From positions 4,216,001-4,280,000 of the forward strand of contig JAGVVL010000002.1 in assembly GCA_018287875.1 (NCBI GenBank): a DNA stretch of 64,000 bases. Reading direction: 5' to 3'. Source of the DNA: Nigrospora sphaerica (Eukaryota > Ascomycota > Sordariomycetes > Amphisphaeriales > Apiosporaceae). Below, in pieces: positions 48,438-58,246 of this stretch (positions are counted from its first letter, which is position 1; each line of letters opens with the position of its first letter). The notes below the pieces were generated by a model that saw only the letters and a list, made by a program, of their open reading frames with translations, was not told the origin of the DNA and made no database searches. The translations under genes were made by a program, and so were the position numbers.

Positions 48438-50381
48438 GTCGACCTACCCGAGTACGGAGGAATACCTCGGAGACCTCCCCAACGCTTCCCATGGTAAGTA
48501 TAGTACGGGCGTACGCCCACACGCTAGCCTGTCGCCTATCGCGCGTTTCCGGGGCCGCCGGTACTCGCCAATATTTTCTGCCCAGGAAGCCGTCCGTCTC
48601 GTGTCTCCTCGACTTTTCTGGCCTCTGGCATCGCACACAAACGCGTTCCTGGGCGGTTCCTTTGCCTCCCTTTTCGGCCGCCTCGTGCTTGGGATGCCCC
48701 CCCAACCAAGCAGCTCCAGCAACTCCAGGTCAATCGTGATTGAAGGACAGCCGCTCGACGCTGCATTCGCTTGGAAGTCGGCGTGCCAATCACGATCCGC
48801 CGTGGGCGAGGCGCATGCCAACATTGGGCACTAATCTGCTTGGGGGCATTAACCTGTCCCTTTACGTCAGGTGCCGTCCGGCCGTGAGACGTTTCGTAGG
48901 CTCTTTTGGGGATTTATGGGCCAATGGAACCGAAAGTTCTCTTCGCGACGCAGTTTCGCTGGATGGGGACGGGCGACAGGCCTACAACCGGGAATCGCCG
49001 TCCAATCTATTGAATGTGAAGCACGTAGTGCCAACTTTATTTTGGGAAAGGGGCCCATGTTACATGGTGCCCCGCAGGGTTTCTGCACACATGGTACTAC
49101 TGCGTACATGCACACCCGCCCACCCACATGTACACATCCAGCCCGGTTCTGCCAGCGTTGGGCCCAGGGGGCCAGGGCGGCGCGGAATGCTTCTAGAACC
49201 CAGGCGCCACCGTGCGCGGGTTCCTCCGCCTTTCGCAAGCGTGAAACGGCCGAGAAGAACTTGCCGAGCTCCGCGTCTTCGGAAAAAGCAGGAGGAGTCA
49301 TGGGAGAGGCCTGGAGGACCTCTCTCGGTGCCCGGCTGGCCAGTTGGGCGGGCGAGCAAACCGTGGTTAAGACATCTAGGAGGACCCATTGCCGACAAAC
49401 CGAGGACGCCACGTGTGGCCATGGATCCGGTTCCTCCTTATCGGCGACAACGGTACAGGCGACGGGGTTGTGATTGGCTCATCACGCTTCCCTATGGGGT
49501 TGCCTACACCATTAGCCAAAGCATACAGGCCTCGAGGCGGAAGCCGAAAGAGGCGGCTTCGGCGAGCCCCCGGCGCACACGCCGTCGGCATATTCGCTTT
49601 CCCTTTTCTTTTTTTACCGGAGCCCGCCCAGAGCGAAGGATATGGCCGGCCCAGAGGAAGCCGAGAGCAAGCAATTTTTTTTTTCTTTTGGGTGGGGAGT
49701 TGAGAATGAAGAAGCTTTCGTCTGCCGGATTTCTCCGCTTGCCTTCGCTCGCCTTCGCCCGCGGGTACATCCGCCCTTCGGATAGACCGGTGAGCGGCGC
49801 CGCTAATCAAGCGTCTGACGCCGTCGTTGTTTCGCTGCTTTGGATACGAAGAGATGGCCTTCCGCATCCTCCGCGCCCCATCCAGGAATGGTGCGCTAAG
49901 GTTCGTCGGGGCGGAACTTTAACCGGCCCTTTTTGCCAAGGAAATGAATCTACAGGGCTTTGTTGGGCGTAGGCACCGCCATTTCATCAGGTCGAGATTT
50001 AGTTTGACTCTCTTCCCCCTCATCAGATACATCTTGGAAACGAGAAGACGAGCACAGCCGTCCGGACGAACCGACAAGGATGCCCCTCTGTGGATCGTGC
50101 CCAATTCGGGACGAGGGGAAGGAAAAGGGATGTTGGCGAGGTGGCCATGGCTGAGAATCAGGGTCCAGCGGCCCAACTTTTCATGTCGGTCATCAGCCGA
50201 AGGCAAATGGGGGGATTCTCTTCCCGGCCTTCATGATAGCCTTACGCGTAGTGCATGACTGTGCTCTCCCAGAGATCTGGACTGGGGGAATGATGCACAG
50301 AGGGTAGATTGGGCGTGTCAGGCCGCAACCCCCCCTTGGGCACCGAGGCCCATTTTCCTCCACCGATCACCATCTCCTCCC

Positions 50382-52176
50382 CTAGGGTAGCTTGAGGGCA
50401 AGCTCCACGTACTCGGAGGCGGGCGTGGCAGAGCATGTTCGCACGCTCCCGTCGGCCTGGACGCCGCCCGCCACCGTCCCACACGTGAGCTGCGCCGCAC
50501 AACTGCTACAGACGTTCACGCGACATTCGTAGTCGGGCGCCAAACCGACCCTCTCTGCGAGCTCCAGCAGCGAGGCGGGCGCCTCCCGCTCCCAACCGCC
50601 TCCTTCTGCGATGGGGTGAAGCGGACCCGCGCCCTTCGCGTCTTGGCCAGCGCCGCGCCCGCAGCCGAGAAGGACTCCGTGTGGACCGCCGCCGCCGCCG
50701 CCGCCGCCGCCGCCCCGAGACTCGTCAGGCACTCCACCGTCGCCGCCTCGAACCCGACCGGGCCGCAGACGTAAAAGGTCGACATTTTGCTCTCGAGACT
50801 GAGCGTCCCGGCTCCAAGCGGCCGGAGCGAAGAAGGCGCGCCGAGAATGCTCTCCAACGCCTTGCGATCCGGCCGCCTGCCTACATGGTACCGGACATTG
50901 GGCCGGCGCTTGTGGGTGACGGTCCCGGTCCCGCCCATCGCCGTCGTCGGGGCGCCCCTGAGGAAGACGTGCCTCTCCAGCGTGACCCCTTCGGGCACCT
51001 GGACCCCGTCCTGGAACGGAAGGCCCGGCTCGCCCCGCGCGACGTGGATCCAGACGGCCGGCGAGCGCGCAAACTTGGGATGGCGCGCGTGGGCTTTGAG
51101 CATGGCCACGACGGGCCTGATGCCGATGCCGGCCGAGAGGTAGGCCTGGCGCAGGGCAAACGGCGGGCTCCAGTCCAGCACGAACCGGCCGGCCGGTGAC
51201 CGCGCCGGGAGCTCCGTGCCTACGGTGCAGTGCTCATGCATCCAGGCCGAGGCGCCTGACGCATTTTTGATGCTGATGCGGTAGTACGCCGGGGCATGGC
51301 GGGAAGGAAAGTCCGAGATGGTCCAGCTGCGCACGTGGCCCGAAGGGAGTTTCATTGAGAGGAACTGCCCCGGCCGGTAGCAGGCCAGTGGCCGCTTGCC
51401 CTGGCCCGGGATGGGTCGCAGCAGAAACGACACGACGCCGCCGCCCTCGTCGACCTTTTTGGAAACGCGAAGCGAGCGCCAGCCCTTCCAGACGTACCTG
51501 CCCTCGGCCAGCTTGTCCTCGATGCTGACCTTTTTAGCCATGATGAACTGCTTGTTCATGCCGAGAAGCGTTGCGTGGTTGGCGAGAAGATCCAGTGTGT
51601 GCGTCGTCTTGAGCGACGAGTCGTAGGCGCATTGTGTAATGGTGGCGACGTCTACGGCGTCCTCTGACGCCGACATGAGACTTGCTTCGTCGCCCGGGTG
51701 CACCCGGCCGCCTTGTACCACCCTTAGGTACAGTCCAATACGTCCAGACTCCGCCAGGGGCTGAAGCCACTGATCTTTCTGTCCGCATCGCCATGGGACT
51801 TTCCGACACGGTATCCGTGAGCCACAAACTTCGAGATGCACCGATGCGCCGACGGCCCAAATCTCACCAAGCCGTATCTCGGTCTCGAGGCGCGGCTTCC
51901 CTGCATATCTCAGAGTGATGTTCTCGCCCCAATGGCACCAGTCGCACGAGTCCCGGTCTATCCCCAGCTGGAGCACCAGTGGTCGTAATTCTCGGCGAAG
52001 AAGACATAGACTGGTCCCGAGTGGACAGCCGTCCTGTTGTGCACCGCGCCTGTTTGGTCTATATCGATGTGGTCAGTTGGTGAGGTCAGGGGCTCGTGGA
52101 CAATGGATGCTGGTAACTTCACGCCCCCAGTGACGTGCTTCCTGGGATGCGCATAGCTGACAGCAATCACCTCCAT
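50382..52176 (-). pseudogene. MOSC + FAD/NAD reductase + 2Fe-2S fusion protein gene, two frame breaks
   Basis: Read on the minus strand this is one gene in three frame segments (about 598 aa if both breaks were single-base losses). Segment 1 (from ATG 52176) holds the start of a YiiM-type MOSC domain ('VYVFFAENYDHW') and runs into TAG. Segment 2 resumes one frame over at about 51970 with 'DWCHWGENIT', 'RIPCRKVPW' and 'GRIGLYLRV'. It then enters a ferredoxin-reductase module: FAD-binding 'RSWTISDF', NAD-binding 'SAGIGIRPVVAML' and 'FYVCGPVGFEA'. Segment 3, shifted again at about 50591-50605, is a plant-type 2Fe-2S domain (CRVNVCSSC, i.e. C-x4-C-x2-C, then a distal Cys in RTCSATP). The MOSC part would bind molybdenum cofactor and the rest would feed it electrons from NAD(P)H, as in N-hydroxylated compound reduction. 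No intron with legal ends explains either break. It is therefore a pseudogene or carries sequence errors. Confidence 0.8.
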
Positions 52177-52578
52177 GATGGGAGCAGCGGACCAATGTGA
52201 AAGAAAGCCTTTACTAAAGTTGGGAGCACACGCTGTGGGAGCTTTGAGGGTTGCAGAGACCGTTACACGCCGTGCTTTATGGTGCTGCTGCTAACACCGA
52301 AACCCGGAGTCGGCCTCGGCATTTTCTGGCGTAAGGCCGTCCGAGGCGGATGGCGATACGTTTGTGGGGCGGGGCCGTCATCGTATTAGCGGCCACAACA
52401 ACAGCTTCATAGGCTCCCAAGAAGACGGCGCAGAACTCGTTGATGACTTTAATCGATATTGGCAGTCTGTTCGATTAGGGCCGCAACACGCCCGGCCCGT
52501 CCTACCAGGTGGTCATGTCTGCGTCACCGCCCGCTCTGTTTCTGGCTCACCACCAGGCCCGCACAACCGACCCGCGTC
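52177..52578. other. intergenic, 0.4 kb
   Basis: Between the 3' end of the AMA1 gene and the start of the MOSC-reductase gene, both on the minus strand. No coding evidence; it would hold the promoter of the latter. Confidence 0.5.
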
Positions 52579-55354
52579 TCACCGGATGATGTCGCCGTCT
52601 TTGTCGATTCCATCACACATTTCCAGGATGTCGCTGCCACCAAGAACCCCGGGAGAAACCCCCGCTGTGGTCCTGCCGTGCCCTTTGCCCCAGACTTCAT
52701 GGAATTTGACCATCCCGTCGCTGCACAGAACGACCAGACTGCCATCGTGCGCAGCTTTTCTGCTGCCGTGCCGCTCGCCATCCCGCCGGGCTGCATTTTT
52801 GCCCGAATAGATTGGTCGTTGTGTTGCCTCAGAACCCGACAGTTGCGTTCCGCGGGAAAGCACCTTCTTGGGGCTATCGGGCCCCCCTGGATATGGCACA
52901 GCAAATAGAGCGCGATGCTCTCCCTCCCATCGCACGCTGCCCACCATCTTGCATTCTGGCCAGCTAAAAGTAGCGATGCGGATGGGGTGTTCTGGCTGGG
53001 CGTAGCCAAAAGTAGCAGCGAGCTCGCGGCGACTCGGGCTCCACGTCAGGCTTGTGACTTGAGCATTGACACAAATGGTAGCCAACGTCGCACCGGACGG
53101 GGTGTGGTAAAAATGAATCATCTTGTCGGTCGAACCGCCTCCCGTAGCGAGCAGGTGGGGCCGCCAAGGGCAGAAAGCTATCGCCTTGACAGCCGCCTGG
53201 TGCGGCCAAGTCTGCGATGCGACGGACTGAGTGTATTTCCTCGGCACAAAGATGGAAGCCGTGTCGGTACTTGACGCGATATTATACGGCGCCTCGATGG
53301 CCTCGTGATGGCTGGATAGTGACCGCTGCCACATAACTCCAGCCTCGGGCACGGCTTGTGGGGAAGGGCCAGTTCCCGATCCAGGGAGACTGGCGAAATG
53401 GCCCCTCGAAAATTCCGGGCTTTGTGTTGTCGTACCATCATGCTCCCGGATAAAACCACGCCGACGCCGCAAGGAACGTTGCCCGTCTTGGCTCGGCAAG
53501 CTCGGCGAAGTCGCGGTAGGCTCGGCCCCGCTACCGCCATGTGCCTCGCTCCTGAGAATCTTGCTGATATCAAAAATACAGCACAGGTTGTCGTTTCCAC
53601 CTGTAGCAAACTGTGACCCATCCGGCGACCAAGCCAGGCCGCAGATCTGTTGCGAGTGGGCATTGATGCGTGCTAGCAGAGTCATAGCCCCAGACCAATT
53701 GTGGCGTTGGACCTCCCGGGCACTTGGCCACTCGACAGAATAGTAATAAACATCCCCCGACTCTTCACCTACCAGCAAGTCCTCTGTTTCAACAAGTACA
53801 CCGGGATTATGGGGGTTGAGCGAGGGGCGTGAGGTCGACACCGGCCGCTAGCTCAGGCAAGAGATGGGGACGGAATGGTGTGCTTCGAAGCGCGGAAGAG
53901 GCATACTGCCTCTGGCATGACTTGCTGTATACTGGGGCAGCAGGCCATCAAGCAGCGACATCAGCTTGATTGTCCCGTTGGACCGACCAATGGCCAAAAT
54001 GGACTTTTTACCGCCGTTAGAGGAGAAGCCGACCGAGGTTAAATAGGCCTGGTCCCGGATACCAATATTGAGAAGTGTGGGACCGCTAGCTTCCGACCAT
54101 CCGTACAGTATGTCTGCCAGTCCAATGGCGAGAACATCACAGTTTCGGCAGTAGGCCATGACGGTGCAATAGTAGTCGTCTCGCAGACCAGGTGCGTCGA
54201 GTGTCCTTGGAAATTGCATCAGGGCTGCACGGTGGGGAAGCATAGGCGACCGAGAGATGGAAACACTTACCGGAATGCTGCGCTAGGAAGAACAGGGACG
54301 TAATCCTGGATATCTATGGGAAGTGAGACGTTAGAGCAGAGGGAACAGAGCAGCCGGGATTCACATGCCTGGCGCCAACCCATCGTTGGACCACTCGGTT
54401 CCGTTCCAAGCAGTATCGGAGGTCGGAACGCCCAGGCGGTAAGCTACCGGGCGCTTACGCTGCGGAAATGTTGAGTACTTGTCGGAGCCAAGGATTTTTT
54501 TGGTGCGGCCGAGTTCGAGTGCTCGAGCGAGCCTTCCTTCGTGGCTCTCACCATCCTTATCGGCTTGAGACTGCGCCAAAGGAAAGGGCGCCGTATGGAA
54601 AGGCGCATTCGTACCATTCCCAACGAGCCGGCCTCTGCCCGAGTCAACTGGTATAGATCCCGGCGGCGGGGCGCCACCCACAGACCAGACCGCGCCAACG
54701 CTGACCTTCTTGGGGTCAGTTGAGAGTCTCACCCAGGAGTCCATACGACATGTGAACACGGTTTCGGATAAGGGAGACGCACCTCCCGCTCCAGGACGCT
54801 GGCACCGGCGCCCGCCTGGAGCCTCAGAGTGGTCCCTTTTGCCGTCAGCACCGTCTCAGACACTCCCAAAGCGCTCACTCACCTGCACGAGTCCCTTCAT
54901 AAATTTCAGACTGGGTGATGCTTCGGAAATCGGATATTTCGTGCTGTCGAGGGCGGATGCGAAATGGATCATGGGTGGAACCCTCATGGCGCGTCAATCG
55001 TTCGGCCTGGGAGAGCTCGTGAGGCTCTTTATTGGTATGGAAACGGTACGAGAGTGGATTAGAGCCCTCTCTGACGGGCACGAATCGGTCGGGAACACGA
55101 CTTATCAGAAGCGGTCCCAGAGGGGTTCCTCCTCGTGTTTGTCGACGTCGTCCTCTCCCCGCCGTGCTGAGGACTGTATCAGACCAGAACGATGATGGCA
55201 GGGTTGGCCGCTGGAGGCTGACTCCGGAAAGGCCCGCAGGCGGTATTGGGCTGCGGCGACCATGACCGACCAGTGGAGGACTGGGCGGTTCTGGTGTCTG
55301 CGCTCCGGGGTACCATGAATCCTCTCGGGTGTCAGACGAACTCGCCGAGGATGA
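52579..55354 (-). pseudogene. meiotic APC/C activator AMA1 (Cdc20/Fizzy family), in-frame stop
   Basis: Exons on the minus strand: about 55354-54883, 54835-54783, 54705-54369, 54313-54271 and 54207-52579. The C-box reads 'VPDRFVPVR', followed by 'TNKEPHELSQAERL', then 'REVSVGAVWSVGG', 'NAPFHTAPF' and 'HEGRLARALEL'. The WD40 propeller starts 'RTLDAPGLRDDYYC' and ends 'KDGDIIR', a typical IR tail for binding the APC/C. All junctions keep frame if the third intron uses a GC donor (54368-54314). At 53850-53848 the conserved Trp of the motif LSWRP is TAG (LS*RP), which would delete most of the propeller. The N-terminus is not settled: the same frame has TAG at 55357-55355, where an intron acceptor may lie. 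The protein normally drives meiotic cyclin and securin destruction. Family assignment is strong; whether the stop is real or a base error is open. Confidence 0.85.
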
Positions 55355-55357
55355 CTA

Positions 55358-56672
55358 GGCCCCGTCTAGGAAACTGTCGACAAGGCGGTTATTCTCATCC
55401 GCAGCAGGCAGGGAGATATTCTTGGTCCCGGAGCAGGCCCGGCGGGAGGATGTTCTGAGTTGCAAGCGCCGCTTTCCAGAACAGGCGGGGGAGACGGTGC
55501 CCTGAAGGGACGGGTTCCCAGCGGAAGCCGAGATGCATTGTAATGCCGAGCCGCGCCGATGGTGAAGCCCTCCCATCGATTAACAAGATACTGCGGTTAT
55601 GGACTTCATTCAAACTGGGGAAAGGGGGGAGCGGTAAACGAAAGAAAAAGCGGCAGTCTACTTATGATGTGTACGGCTGCTGGCTCGGAAAGAAACAATA
55701 TACTGGCGGTTGTGCTGGTGCTGCTCTGGGTTTGCACAGCAACCAGTGCTGTCGAGAGAATGGTGGTGATACTCGAAACAGAGAAGGCAAGGTAAGAATA
55801 CGGACAGGGAAGACATCCAGGATGAAACGGCATAGGACGTAGGTGCGCAGTGCTTTCGAGAAGAGGTAGGTAGGGAGGTAGGTACTTATGCCTTGTCTTT
55901 CTAATGAGGTAGGTAGAGCTAGGAAGGCGCCTTCCAAACGTATCGACATGCACCGAACGGAAGGGGTGTCACCGGATGCCTAATGGCTGGGAAGTGAGTA
56001 GTGATTATTCCAAAGGGCGCTGCCCTGGAGGTAAGTATAGATACCAAAATACTTGTCCACCTCCTTCCATGAACACCTAAGTACCTAACTGACCCGGATG
56101 AAGGATGTGGTGGTTCCAGTGTTAGGAAGATAGGTGCCCTCCCTATAATGGGATCCCGTGGGATAGCTGGGTGCGAGCATGCGCTTGTCTTTCAACATCC
56201 AGACCCTGTCATACACCCTTTTGGATGTTTCAGGAGTCCCGCGTCCAACAGAGTTGCGAGTGGAAGACAGACGCGAGAAGTGAAGCTGAGCGTGTAGGTG
56301 GTCAGACGGAGAAGGGGTGGCCTTCCCTAGCGAGCCTGGACGGATGGATACAGCGGGGGCAAGCACTTACGCTATCGATTAAACGTGTCCCGCCGCGCAT
56401 CCCTGGCGGTAGAGCTTGTAATAGCAGCCTGGCAGGTACCGCTCGCTCCCTGTCAGTACAAATACACGAATTAGTTGCCTTACTTTCGGGTGACGAATGG
56501 GATCGACCGCGTTTCCATCACGGCTTCCGGCCGAACTATCTTGATCTTTCGCTGCTCAGTTGCTTCTGTTTCTAAGGTCCTACAAACCCGACCGCCTTGC
56601 CACTATCGCCGTGGGATCGAGAGCGCCGGACGTCCCCCCTGTTGCCAGCTCATTTGCCCGCGTGCATCCATC
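55358..56672. other. divergent intergenic stretch
   Basis: Between the 5' end of AMA1 (minus) and Bet4 (plus). The AMA1 N-terminal exon may reach into 55358-55576, where the same frame is open, but no start can be fixed. TAGGTA-type runs lie at 55866-55890, 55908-55920 and 56080-56095. The last 300 nt should hold the Bet4 promoter. Confidence 0.5.
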
Positions 56673-58123
56673 ATGGCCAGTGTACGTCGGTCCCCGAGCT
56701 CTGCCCCGATGTCGTCCCGCCAAGCAACGTGAGATGAAGACGTAACTTCGAGCACCCCCGGCTGGCTGGCTGGCTGATAAATAGATTGCCCGCCACGCCC
56801 CTTGTAGCATGGCATAGCGCGAACGCACCGAACCCGAACCGAAGACCAGCGCCAGCAGGACCTGGACCGGATTTCCAAATACCGCCATCTCGAGGATCAG
56901 ATTCGGGACCAGGTGAGTTGCCTGCTCTCTCTTCTGCGCCCGCCGCTCTGCCTCCGCGGGCGCCGTCGCACGCAAGACAGCCACTCACTCGTCCCAAGGT
57001 CAAACTCGGTCAATACAGCGACCCCGCCCTCCTCCATCTCACCACCAAGCTCCTGCGCCTCAACCCCGAATACTACACAATATGGAACGTCCGTCGGCGC
57101 TGTCTAACGTCTGGCTTCTTGTCCAGACCGCCGGCTGGATCATGGCCCTCGAGGGCGTCGCCGACTACATCTCAGAGCGCCACTACGAGACCGTCCTGCG
57201 CCGCCTCCTCGTCTTCTTCCTCGGCTGCGACCCTGCCCGACCCAAAGTCCCAACAACCCCCCAGGGATGGGAAGAGTGGTACAACAGCTGAAGGCGACGA
57301 GTTCCCCTCTGCCGCGTCCGATGCCGCCACTATCAAGTCCGAGCTCGCTTTCACCATCCCACTGCTTCTTGAGTTTCCCAAATGTTACTGGATCTGGGGC
57401 TACCGATCCTTCTTGCTTTCCACCGCTTCGTCGCTCCTACCCGCCCCCCAGGCCCGCGAATTCTGGACGGCTGAGTTGGCCCTCGACTCGAAAATGCTGT
57501 CCAAGGACCGCCGCAACTTCCACGCTTGGAGCTACCGGCGCGTCATTGTGGCCGCCCTCGAGTCGGCCGCGCTAGGCGGTACGAGCATGACGGAGCAGGA
57601 ATTTGCCTACACTACACGTATGATTCACGACGACCTGTCCAATTTCAGCGCTTGGCACAACCGCAGCAAGCTCGCGCAGCGACTGCTGGACGAGCGTGGC
57701 GCCGATGATGCGGCGCGGCGCAGCTTCCTCGAGAAGGAGCTGGAGCTGGCAAGGGAGGGGCTGAACGTCGGGCCTGAGGACCAGAGCCTCTGGTATTATC
57801 ACCAGTTCCTCATGGACCAGATAATGGAGAGCAAACCCAAAAGCCCGGGCATAGCCCCGAATCTGGGCACAGAGGATCGTGTTGCCCTGGCGAAGAAAGA
57901 ACTGGAGGAGATCATTGAGCTTCTCGAGGACTACGCCGATGTTAAGCTGGTTTACGAGGCGCTGCTTGAATACTCGATGGCATTAAAAAGTATCCAGAAC
58001 GGCGGTCAAGTCAACGCCGGTGAAACGGACGACGATTTGTTGGGCTGGCTGGAGAAGTTGCGTGAGCTAGACCCCATGAGGGGGGGACGATGGGACGACA
58101 TTCAGAAGGTACTGATGAATTAG
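56673..58123 (+). CDS. Rab geranylgeranyltransferase alpha subunit (Bet4)
   Basis: Three exons: 56673-56681 (nine bases, Met-Ala-Ser), 56808-56912 and 56999-58123, encoding about 412 aa. The micro-exon is supported by a perfect GTACGT donor and by the joined N-terminus 'MASHGIARTHRTRTEDQ', the form usual for the family. Five prenyltransferase-alpha repeats are visible: 'NPEYYTIWNVRR', 'PKCYWIWGYRS', 'NFHAWSYRR', 'NFSAWHNRS' and 'DQSLWYYHQFL'. A Ser/Pro-rich insert lies between repeats one and two. The protein pairs with the Bet2 beta subunit and, with the Rab escort protein, attaches geranylgeranyl groups to C-terminal cysteines of Rab GTPases in the cytosol; it is essential in yeast. The frame is intact although both flanking genes carry lesions. 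The insert between repeats (about 57115-57300) is also open in a second frame, so an unseen splice there is possible. Confidence 0.92.
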
Positions 58124-58246
58124 ATGAGGAATGGGAAGGGAAGGAGAAGGAGAACAAGGTCGTTCGCCAGGCCATGCTGGATTCCACGAAATGATTTATG
58201 TGTATGCACCTTGAGGACCCAAGTTGTATGCACACGAGGCACCCGC

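Larger units (their letters stand above)
32575..50381. other. 17.8-kb gene desert
   Basis: No gene I can support. G+C looks similar to the rest, so this is not an AT-rich (RIP-type) desert. Open frames occur on both strands at the same positions, with Arg-, Pro- and Ser-rich translations, including a 410-codon frame at 48740-49972 with no domain or intron logic. It contains CA and GT microsatellites, a GGC/GGT tract, homopolymers, a 25-bp triplicated repeat, a perfect hairpin and many TAGGTA/TACCTA-type runs (for example 35620-35650, 36905-36950, 37290-37320). No transposase, reverse transcriptase or terminal repeat was seen. Confidence 0.5.

Noticed and set aside
48740..49972. 410-codon open frame on the plus strand
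   Set aside because: Translation is Arg/Pro-rich with no domain, several other frames are open over the same interval on both strands, and there is no family-like block. GC-rich DNA easily yields such frames.
51961..51985. Intron explaining the first frame break of the MOSC gene
   Set aside because: The only GT...AG pair near the break is about 9 nt apart, far too short to splice.
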